NCBI GenBank assembly: GCA_036847185.1
Contig: DAIUAM010000014.1
Span: 1 to 64,000 of the forward strand
Reading direction: 5' to 3'
DNA from: UBA4738 sp002413305
Lineage (GTDB): Bacteria > Actinomycetota > UBA4738
Length of the DNA: 64,000 nt
Of this stretch, positions 57,948 to 64,000 are shown in pieces. The notes below the pieces were generated by a model. The model was not told the origin of the DNA and ran no database searches. It saw only the letters and a list, made by a program, of their open reading frames with translations. The translations under genes were made by a program, and so were the position numbers. The number at the start of each line of letters is the position of its first letter. Position 1 is the first letter of the stretch.

Positions 57948-58909
57948 GTGAGACGCCTGCGCCAACCGCGAGTGAGTGTCGGCGCGTGGCCGATCGGTCT
58001 GGCGGCGCTGGTCCTCCTCGGCCCGGCCTGCTCGGGAGGGCCCTCGGGCCCGGGCGTGGCAGGGGCGGGCTCCAGCCCGAGCGTGCACGCTGCCGAACGC
58101 GGCCCGATCGCCTTCGCCGCGTGCATGCGCTCCCACGGGGTGGCGAACTTCCCGGACCCGCCCGAGGCGTTGCCCGCCGGCCTCGACCCGAACTCGCCGC
58201 AGTTTCAGACGGCTCAGGCCGCATGCCAGTCGCTGGACCCGCAGGGAAGCGGGCCGAACCGAGCCCAGGAGGCTGCCGAGCGCCAGAAGACAGCCCTGGT
58301 GTGGGCCGCGTGCATGCGCTCCCACGGCGTGCCGAACTTCCCCGATCCGTCCATCACCGCTCAGGGGGGTCATCTCATGGTGGGCATGGACCTCTCGAAG
58401 ATCGAGCTGTCGTCGTCGCAGTTCCTGGCCGCCCAGAAGGCGTGCCAGAGCCTCCCCGGGCGACTGCCGATCGGCGGTGGAGTGCCGGTCGGGAGCGGTG
58501 GGTCCGCGCCTCGTCCACCGGCAGGACCGGGGCGCTCGCGTTCTCCGCGTGCATGCGATCCCACGGCATCTCGAACTTCCCGGACCCCGGCGGCGAGCTG
58601 CCGGCGGGTATCGACACCCTCTCACCCAGGTACCAGGTCGCGCAGAGGTCGTGCCAGGCATTGTTGCCCCTTGGGAACGGTGGCGGGCCGGCTGCCGGCG
58701 ACGAGCAGGCGGCGCTCGAGTACGCGGCCTGCCTGCGATCCCATGGGGAGCCGAACTTCCCCGATCCGATCGTCGGCCACGGTTTCCAGTTCCCCGACCT
58801 GCCGACGGGCATGGATCCAAAATCGCCGCAGTTCCAGGCTGCCCAGAAGGCGTGCTCATCGTGGCTCCCCAACGGGGGAAAGGGTCGTGTGGAGCGGCGC
58901 TCGCCATGA
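57948..58909 (+). CDS. Lipoprotein with CMRSHG/NFPDP repeats (frameshifted)
   Basis: GTG 57948. Signal peptide with lipobox LLGPAC at the start. It carries four repeats of about 60-80 residues, each with Phe/Ala-x2-Cys-Met-Arg-Ser-His-Gly-x2-Asn-Phe-Pro-Asp-Pro and then a QFQxAQxAC block. The first two are in one frame (to about 58490), the last two (SACMRSHGISNFPDP, AACLRSHGEPNFPDP) in another frame 1 nt away, so a one-base deletion near 58490-58520 splits it. The paired Cys of each unit may form disulfides or hold metal with the His. The regulator operator precedes it. Confidence 0.75.
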
Positions 58910-58932
58910 GTGGTCCCTCCCCCCAAGGTGCC

Positions 58933-58961
58933 TTGCGGTACAAGGGAATGACCGCTATCAT
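58933..58961 (+). promoter_or_regulatory. Leaderless promoter with inverted repeat, second PadR gene
   Basis: -35 TTGCGG (58933-58938), 17-nt spacer, -10 TATCAT (58956-58961), ATG 58969. The inverted repeat GAATGA (58946-58951)-N6-TCATTC (58958-58963) overlaps the -10, a probable PadR operator. Confidence 0.72.
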
Positions 58962-58968
58962 TCGCCCA

Positions 58969-59316
58969 ATGGGAACCGCACAGGGTCGTCGCAGCCAGCT
59001 CCTCCGGGGGGTCCTCGATCTCTGCCTTCTGGCGGTGGTCGAGGAGGAACCGGCGTACGGATACGAGATGACGAAGCGCCTGAAGGCGCGAGGCCTTCAG
59101 ACCGTCGGCGAGGGTTCGATCTACCCGCTGCTGGGTCGCCTGGAGCGTGAGGGCCTCGTGGACACCTACCGGGCGGCCAGCGACGGCGGGCCTCCGCGCA
59201 AGTACTACCGCATGTCCCGGGAGGGCCGGCGCGAGCTCGAGGCCGGCGCGTCCGAGTGGCGGGCCGCGCGCGATGCCATCGACGCGGTGCTCGGGCTGAT
59301 CCAGGCGGAGGTGTAG
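58969..59316 (+). CDS. PadR-family regulator (small)
   Basis: 115 aa, leaderless ATG 58969; ATG 58948 in the same frame is less likely because it lies upstream of the -10. PadR core LLRGVLDLCLLAVVEEEPAYGYEMTKRLKARGLQTVGEGSIYPLLGRLEREGLVDTYRA, then the DGGPPRKYYRMSREGRRELE helix. The next gene (HAAS domain) begins three nt after its stop, the usual PadR-HAAS pair of actinobacteria, in which the membrane protein may act as its partner. Confidence 0.92.
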   Translation: MGTAQGRRSQLLRGVLDLCLLAVVEEEPAYGYEMTKRLKARGLQTVGEGSIYPLLGRLEREGLVDTYRAASDGGPPRKYYRMSREGRRELEAGASEWRAARDAIDAVLGLIQAEV

Positions 59317-59319
59317 GCG

Positions 59320-59973
59320 ATGGACCGATTCGTCAAGGAATGCCGCAAGGAGTGGAAGCGGCTCGGCGTGCCGGATGCGGTGGCGAACGAGATGGCCGCG
59401 GACCTGGCGGTGGACCTCGAAGAGGCCCGGTCCGAGGGTGCGTCGGTCGAGGATGTGCTGGGGACCGGTGCCTTCGACCCCCGCGCGTTCGCCGCGTCGT
59501 GGGCCACCGAGCGAGGTGTGGTCAGCCCGTCACCGCCGCAGCATCGCGCACCCTGGCGATCGCCCATGCTCGTCGCAGTGGTGGCCTTCGCCGTCGTCGC
59601 CGCGGTGGGTGGTGGTCTCCTGCTCGGATCGCACGGCCGCACGGCCGTCCCGGTGCCGCTGGCCGGCCCACCCTTCCGGGAGGTCATGCCCGGGCGGCCG
59701 CCCGCGTTCTTCCGGCCACCCCCGTTCGGAGGGCCGCAGACGAGATGCACCATCCACAGCCCGATGCCTGGACAGGTCACGGCCCCCCGCTGTGAGCGCC
59801 TGTGGGCCGTCCCGGGCCCGATCGCTGGATTCGTCGTGAGAGCCCCGAGCCTGGCCGGGAATCGCGCCGGCTGGATCCTGTTCGTCGTCGGCGTCTCCGG
59901 GATCGTCGTGCTGACGCTGATGTGGTGGGTCGTTCCCGGCCCGTGGAGCCGCCGGCGGTCCGCCTCGCCCTGA
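59320..59973 (+). CDS. HAAS-domain membrane protein
   Basis: 217 aa, ATG 59320. N-terminal helical HAAS-like domain (FVKECRKEWKRLGVPDAVANEMAADLAVDLEEARSEGASVEDVLGTGAFDPRAFAASW), then a membrane helix (about 88-107), a Pro-rich stretch and a second helix (about 187-205). HAAS proteins pair with PadR regulators and may hold them at the membrane. No enzyme motif is evident. Confidence 0.8.
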   Translation: MDRFVKECRKEWKRLGVPDAVANEMAADLAVDLEEARSEGASVEDVLGTGAFDPRAFAASWATERGVVSPSPPQHRAPWRSPMLVAVVAFAVVAAVGGGLLLGSHGRTAVPVPLAGPPFREVMPGRPPAFFRPPPFGGPQTRCTIHSPMPGQVTAPRCERLWAVPGPIAGFVVRAPSLAGNRAGWILFVVGVSGIVVLTLMWWVVPGPWSRRRSASP

Positions 59974-60009
59974 TGACGGACCGCCCCAGGGCGGCTGCTT
60001 CGAGTCGGC

Positions 60010-60029
60010 TGTAACCGTGCTGCAACCGG
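60010..60029 (+). promoter_or_regulatory. Direct-repeat operator upstream of lipoprotein 60074
   Basis: TGTAACCGTGCTGCAACCGG, followed by GGCGTAGAA. Same element as at 57909-57928, 45 nt before GTG 60074. GTAACC and GCAACC are one helical turn apart, as in OmpR-family tandem sites. Confidence 0.7.
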
Positions 60030-60073
60030 CCTCGGCGTAGAAGGGAAGCGTTCGCGAGACCCGAGGAGGAGGC

Positions 60074-60634
60074 GTGCCGCCGAGGAGGTCGACGTCCGAA
60101 TTGCCGGCAACCCCTGATCCGCTCCTCCTTCGATCGGCGGCCTGGGCGGTGGCGCTGGTGACGCTGGCCGTCCTCTCGGCAGCGTGTTCCGGTGGTTCGG
60201 CCGGCCTCGGCGTTGCCCAGGCGAGCTCGAGCGCGTCGCCCACGCACCAGGCCGGAGAGCTGGCCTTCGCCGTGTGCGTGCGGGGCCATGGGGTGCCCAA
60301 CTTCCCGGACCCCGGCGGTGCAGTGCCGCCCGGCCTCGACAAGCACTCCCCGCAGTTTCGAACCGCCTGGCAGGCATGCGCCTCGCTGCTCCCCCAGGGG
60401 CAGCGCAGCCAGCCCTCGGCCGCCGACAAGGAGAGTTTCCTCCGCTTCGCGGCCTGTGTCCGGGCGCACGGGGTCCCGAACTACCCCGACCCGGTCTTCC
60501 CGCCGGGGGGCGGGGCCATGATCGGGCTGCCGCCCGGGATGTCCGACAGCGACCCCATGCTCCAGGCGGCGGAGAAAGCGTGCGCGCAGAACCTCCCCCG
60601 CGGCGGGCCCAAGGGCACACCCAGGGGCGGATGA
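60074..60634 (+). CDS. Lipoprotein with two HG/NFPDP repeats
   Basis: 186 aa, GTG 60074 after GAGGAGG. Lipobox VLSAAC (Cys39 region). Two repeat units: VCVRGHGVPNFPDPGGAVPPGLDKHSPQFRTAWQACASLLP and ACVRAHGVPNYPDPVFPPGG...AAEKACAQNLP. Same family as 57948 and 60724, with Val-Arg-Gly/Ala-His-Gly replacing Met-Arg-Ser-His-Gly. Probably anchored on the outer side of the membrane. The operator at 60010 lies upstream. Confidence 0.82.
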   Translation: MPPRRSTSELPATPDPLLLRSAAWAVALVTLAVLSAACSGGSAGLGVAQASSSASPTHQAGELAFAVCVRGHGVPNFPDPGGAVPPGLDKHSPQFRTAWQACASLLPQGQRSQPSAADKESFLRFAACVRAHGVPNYPDPVFPPGGGAMIGLPPGMSDSDPMLQAAEKACAQNLPRGGPKGTPRGG

Positions 60635-60723
60635 TCGCCATGAGGGATCCCGCCACCGGCGTCACCACCGGACAACCACCCGAACCGCACCATCGCCCAC
60701 AGATACCGGACGAAGGAGAACGG

Positions 60724-61320
60724 ATGTCGTCGATGATCGCGTCGTTGGTCAGAGGGCTGGGAGAAGCGGGAGTGCTCGGTCGGGCCGGTCCACTGGCTGT
60801 CGCGGTGATGTTGCTGACCGTTCTTGCCGCGGCCTGCACCGGCGCTCATGCCGGCCCCGGGGTGGCTCAGGTGAGCCCGAGCGCGAGCGCGAGCGATTCT
60901 TCGCGCACGGCCACCGGCCCCGCCGCGTTCGGCGCCTGCATGCGATCGCACGGGATCGCGAACTTCCCCGACTCGGGCCAGATCGACCTTGGCAAGTTGG
61001 GCGTCGATCCGAACTTATCGACGTTCCAGGCAGCGCAGCGGGCGTGTCAGCCGCTCCTCGACACGGGGGCGGGCGGCCATAGGATCCCGGCCGCCGACCA
61101 GGCTCGCTTCCTGGCGTTCTCTGCCTGCATGCGATCCGACGGCGTGCCGAACTTCCCTGACCCGGACTTCTCGAGCGGGGCGACGATCGTGATGGGCCCG
61201 GGAGGGGCGATCGATCCCAGCTCACCCCAGTTCCAGGCTGCCCAGAAGGCATGCGCTCACTACCTGCCCGGGGGCGGCCCGCGGACACAGAAGGTCGGGC
61301 CGGGAGGAGGTGCCCCGTGA
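60724..61320 (+). CDS. Lipoprotein with two CMRSHG/NFPDP-type repeats
   Basis: 198 aa, ATG 60724 after GAAGGAG. Lipobox VLAAAC. Two units: ACMRSHGIANFPDSGQIDLGKLGVDPNLSTFQAAQRACQPLLD and ACMRSDGVPNFPDPDFSSG...QFQAAQKACAHYLP; in the second the His is changed to Asp. It overlaps the adaptor gene by 4 nt (GTGA), so it is part of the exporter operon. This suggests a surface partner of the MacAB-like exporter. Confidence 0.85.
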   Translation: MSSMIASLVRGLGEAGVLGRAGPLAVAVMLLTVLAAACTGAHAGPGVAQVSPSASASDSSRTATGPAAFGACMRSHGIANFPDSGQIDLGKLGVDPNLSTFQAAQRACQPLLDTGAGGHRIPAADQARFLAFSACMRSDGVPNFPDPDFSSGATIVMGPGGAIDPSSPQFQAAQKACAHYLPGGGPRTQKVGPGGGAP

Positions 61321-62513
61321 GCCGAGCGACCTCTCCTTCGACCGCCAAGGTTCCGGGGAGCCCGCAGTCCGGTTCGACCGGCACGGAGCACGAACTGACG
61401 CCCCGGCGGCGTCGGCGGTGGCTGGTCCTCGTCGTGGTGCTCGTCCTGGTCGCGGCCGGTGTGGCGGTGGCGGTCACCAAGCCGTTCGGCGGAAGCTCGA
61501 AGTCCAATGCCAACCAGCTGGACAACGGGGCTCGGACCTCCACCGCCACCGTGAGCCGACGGTCGCTCACCTCGCAGGTCAACGTCAACGCCACGCTCGG
61601 ATACGCGGGCTCCTACGCCGTCGTGGATCAGCTGCCCGGGACGATCACCGCCCTACCGGCCGTCGGCCGGATCGCCCAGGAGGGAGACGCGCTGTTCCGG
61701 GTCGACGGATCGCCGGTCGTCCTGCTGTACGGTTCGATCCCCGCCTACCGAAGCCTCTCGGAGGGGATGACGGGGGCCGACGTCCGCCAGCTGAACGCCG
61801 ACCTGGTGGCCCTTCGTTATGCCACCCGTTCCGAACTAGATTCGACGTCGACGAAGTTCAGCTTCGCCACGCTGGTCGCCTTGGAGAAGCTCCAGGCGGC
61901 GCTGGGCGCGACGAAGACGGGGAGCCTGGCGTTCGGCACGGCGGTCTTCCTACCCACCGCCGTCCGGGTCACCGGGCAGACCGTCACGCCCGGCTCGCCG
62001 GCCCAACCGGGGATGGCCGTCCTGTCCGCGTCCTCCACCGCACGTCAGGTCGTGATCCAGCTCGACGCCGCGCAGCAGTCCGAGGTCAAGGTGGGGGACC
62101 AGGTGCTGATCACCCTCCCTGAAAACTCGACCACCTCGGGCGTGGTGTCCTTCGTGGGGACCGTGGCCACGTCGTCGTCGTCCTCGGACCAGAACGGCCC
62201 GGGGTCGGGGTCCTCGTCGCCGACCGTCGAGGTCCACGTTCGACCCCTCCACCCCGCCGACACCGGACGCCTCGACCAGGCCCCGGTGACGGTGGCCATC
62301 ACCACGGGCAGCGTGCAGGGCGCCCTGGTGGTCCCGGTCAACGCGCTGCTGGCGCTGGCCGGTGGCGGCTACGCGGTCGAGGTGGTCTCCCCGAGCGGCT
62401 CCCACAGCCTGGTCCAGGTCCAGCTCGGGCTATTCGACGATGCGGACGGCCTGGTCCAGGTGACGGGGTCGGGCCTCGCCGACGGCCAGAAGGTGGTGGT
62501 CCCGGCGCTATGA
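61317..62513 (+). CDS. macA: Periplasmic adaptor of MacA/HlyD type
   Basis: 398 aa, GTG 61317 overlapping the lipoprotein stop. One N-terminal membrane helix (RRWLVLVVVLVLVAAGVAVAVT), then a peptidoglycan-binding-like segment (LSEGMTGADVRQLNADLVALRY), a short coiled coil and a beta-barrel (VIQLDAAQQSEVKVGDQVLITLP). The layout is that of actinobacterial adaptor proteins serving MacB-type pumps in a cell wall without an outer membrane. It overlaps the ATPase by 4 nt. Confidence 0.88.
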   Translation: MSRATSPSTAKVPGSPQSGSTGTEHELTPRRRRRWLVLVVVLVLVAAGVAVAVTKPFGGSSKSNANQLDNGARTSTATVSRRSLTSQVNVNATLGYAGSYAVVDQLPGTITALPAVGRIAQEGDALFRVDGSPVVLLYGSIPAYRSLSEGMTGADVRQLNADLVALRYATRSELDSTSTKFSFATLVALEKLQAALGATKTGSLAFGTAVFLPTAVRVTGQTVTPGSPAQPGMAVLSASSTARQVVIQLDAAQQSEVKVGDQVLITLPENSTTSGVVSFVGTVATSSSSSDQNGPGSGSSSPTVEVHVRPLHPADTGRLDQAPVTVAITTGSVQGALVVPVNALLALAGGGYAVEVVSPSGSHSLVQVQLGLFDDADGLVQVTGSGLADGQKVVVPAL

Positions 62514-63226
62514 GCCTCGGCGCGCCGGTCCTGGAGCTCGAAGCGGTCACCAAGACCTATGGGGGCGAACAGCCCGTGCACGCCCTGCGTGAGGTGGACC
62601 TGTCGATCCGGGAGGGCGAGTTTGTGGCCATCGTCGGGCCGTCGGGGTCGGGGAAATCCACGCTGCTGCACGTGATGGGCACGCTGGACCGGCCGACCAG
62701 CGGGACGGTCCGCATCACCGGCCTGGACGTGGCGCGGCTCTCCGACCGCGAGCTGGCCGCCCTGCGGGCCACGCGGATCGGGTTCGTCTTCCAGCAGTTC
62801 TTCCTGGCCGAGCACTCCACGGCGCTGGAGAACGTGGCGGATGGACTGCTGTACGCCGGGGTCCCGGTCCGGGAACGACGGCGTTTGGCGGCCGAAGCGC
62901 TGGCCCGGGTGGGGCTGGCCGGCCGGGCCGGCTTTCGTCCGTCCACCCTCTCCGGTGGCGAGCGCCAGCGGGTGGCCATCGCCCGGGCCATCGTGGGAAG
63001 GCCGGCCATCGTGCTGGCGGACGAACCCACGGGGAACCTGGACAGCGCCTCCGGGGCGGCGATCTTCGACCTCCTGGAGGCCCTGAACGCAGAAGGGGCC
63101 ACCATCGCGGTCATCACCCACGAACGGGTCCTGGCCGACCGCCTCCCCCGGCGGGTCGAGATGCTGGACGGGCGGGTGGTGGCCGACGAGGCCGTGGCCG
63201 GGTTCGCCTCGGTGGGGTCGCCATGA
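62510..63226 (+). CDS. macB: MacB-type ABC transporter ATPase
   Basis: 238 aa, ATG 62510. Walker A VGPSGSGKSTLLHVM, Q-loop FVFQQFFLAEHST, signature LSGGERQRVAIARAI, Walker B IVLADEPTGNLDS, H-loop THERV: the MacB/LolD class. The permease gene follows with a 4-nt overlap. It is probably linked to envelope stress or antimicrobial export. Confidence 0.93.
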   Translation: MSLGAPVLELEAVTKTYGGEQPVHALREVDLSIREGEFVAIVGPSGSGKSTLLHVMGTLDRPTSGTVRITGLDVARLSDRELAALRATRIGFVFQQFFLAEHSTALENVADGLLYAGVPVRERRRLAAEALARVGLAGRAGFRPSTLSGGERQRVAIARAIVGRPAIVLADEPTGNLDSASGAAIFDLLEALNAEGATIAVITHERVLADRLPRRVEMLDGRVVADEAVAGFASVGSP

Positions 63227-64000
63227 GCACGGTCCGAGTGGCGGCGCGCAGGATGGGGCCAGGCGACCTCGGCCGGGTGGCCAGCGTCGGGCTTCGAACC
63301 CGGCGCCTGCGAGCCGCGCTGTCGGCCCTGGGGATCGCCATCGGGGTCGGTGCGATCGTGGCGGTGCTGGGGTTGTCGGCGTCGTCCCAGGCCGGCCTGC
63401 TGGCGGAGATCGACCGGTTGGGGACGAATCTGCTCACCGTCACCAACGGCCAGAGCTTCTTCGGCGAGACCGCCGAGCTCCCAGTAGCCGCACCCGGGAT
63501 GGTCTCGCGCATCGGCCCGGTCACCCAGGTGCAGTACACCGGCGAGGTGTCGGCGAGCGTGTACCGAAGCCCGCTGATCCCGTCGTTCAACACCAACGGG
63601 CTGTCGGTACTGGCGGTGAGCCTTGGCCTGACGCCCACCGTGGGGACCTCGGTCGCCAGGGGCCGCTACCTGAACGCCGCAACGGCCACCGAGCCGGTCG
63701 CCGTCCTGGGTTCGGCTGCCGCCAAGCGACTGGGGATCGACCGCGTCTTCCCCGGCGAGCGGATCCTGGTGGGGAACCAATGGTTCTATGTGGCCGGCAT
63801 CCTCCGCCCGGCGGTGCTCGCCCCCGAGATCGACTCCTCGGTCCTGGTCGGCTTCCCGGCGGCCGAGACCTACCTGGGCTTCGACGGTCATCCCTCGACG
63901 GTCTACGTCCGAGCTCGAACCGAAGAGGTCGCGGCCGTGCAGTCCGTCCTGGGTGCCACGGCCAATCCGGAGGCCCCCAACGAGGTGAACGTGAGCCAGC
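63223..64000 (+). CDS. MacB-like permease (partial)
   Basis: Starts ATG 63223 and runs off the window (259 codons). TM1 LRAALSALGIAIGVGAIVAVLGL, then the large extracellular domain with IDRLGTNLLTVTNGQSFFG, as in MacB. The last helices are outside the window. It completes a lipoprotein-adaptor-ATPase-permease operon. Confidence 0.9.
   Translation, partial: MSTVRVAARRMGPGDLGRVASVGLRTRRLRAALSALGIAIGVGAIVAVLGLSASSQAGLLAEIDRLGTNLLTVTNGQSFFGETAELPVAAPGMVSRIGPVTQVQYTGEVSASVYRSPLIPSFNTNGLSVLAVSLGLTPTVGTSVARGRYLNAATATEPVAVLGSAAAKRLGIDRVFPGERILVGNQWFYVAGILRPAVLAPEIDSSVLVGFPAAETYLGFDGHPSTVYVRARTEEVAAVQSVLGATANPEAPNEVNVSQ

Overview
The window is about 64 kb of high-GC DNA with overlapping, co-directional genes and many GTG starts. 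A WhiB iron-sulfur regulator, a SigR/RsrA-type thiol-sensing sigma/anti-sigma pair, a SigB/SigF-type sigma factor with an RsbW-like partner, PAC2 protein, UdgB and leaderless promoters together point to an actinobacterium (Actinomycetota). I cannot place it below phylum. A 100-N run at 35656-35755 shows that it is a scaffold, probably from a metagenome or draft genome. No rRNA, tRNA, CRISPR array, integrase or insertion sequence was seen.

Layout. 1-1.4 kb: start of a divergent membrane protein, sigR/rsrA-like pair, small Cys-rich protein. 1.4-9 kb: catabolic operon for CoA esters with biotin carboxylase, two crotonase-fold proteins, carboxyltransferase, biotin carrier and a BKACE-type beta-keto acid cleavage enzyme. 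Within it lies a peroxiredoxin-like gene with an in-frame UGA where a redox Cys is expected, followed by a hairpin of bacterial SECIS geometry, so it is very probably a selenoprotein. 9-12.5 kb: nth, whiB, glpQ, a lipid kinase, a SigF-like sigma factor and its anti-sigma. 12.5-16.8 kb: TetR with a DHA2 efflux pump and tandem palindromic operators, and a class III aminotransferase. 16.8-18.7 kb: TIR domain fused to membrane helices and a beta-propeller. 18.9-24.4 kb: CitE-like lyase, acyl-CoA dehydrogenase, DinB/MDMPI protein, a frameshifted secreted protein and a MaoC hydratase. Together with the carboxylase these resemble the mycobacterial accA1-accD1-fadE19-MaoC-citE locus split in two.

24.4-35.2 kb: soluble REC-histidine kinase, UdgB, ABC exporter, MarR, a fused transaldolase/glucose-6-phosphate isomerase followed by 6-phosphogluconolactonase, VIT-type transporter and PAC2 protein. 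35.4-45.7 kb: a large GGDEF/HD-GYP cyclic-di-GMP protein spanning the scaffold gap, a YchF-like GTPase, STAS and SpoIIE-phosphatase proteins (a probable remote arm of the SigF switch) and an HtrA protease. 45.8-51.7 kb: kinase, MmcQ, an HTH/Clp-N pair with a well-marked promoter and operators, VOC, beta-lactamase-fold protein, a membrane protein, then two damaged genes.

51.8-64 kb: two envelope-stress or efflux blocks. The first is PadR with an ABC/FtsX transporter. The second is a CutRS-like two-component system divergent from a family of lipoproteins built of repeated Cys-Met-Arg-Ser-His-Gly...Asn-Phe-Pro-Asp-Pro units, with PadR/HAAS and a MacA-MacB-like exporter that runs off the window. 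A shared direct-repeat operator links the two-component system to these lipoproteins. Several genes (22.3, 51.2, 51.5, 55.6 and 58.5 kb) carry single frameshifts. The scaffold gap is flanked by an exact 55-nt duplication, which looks like an unmerged contig overlap.
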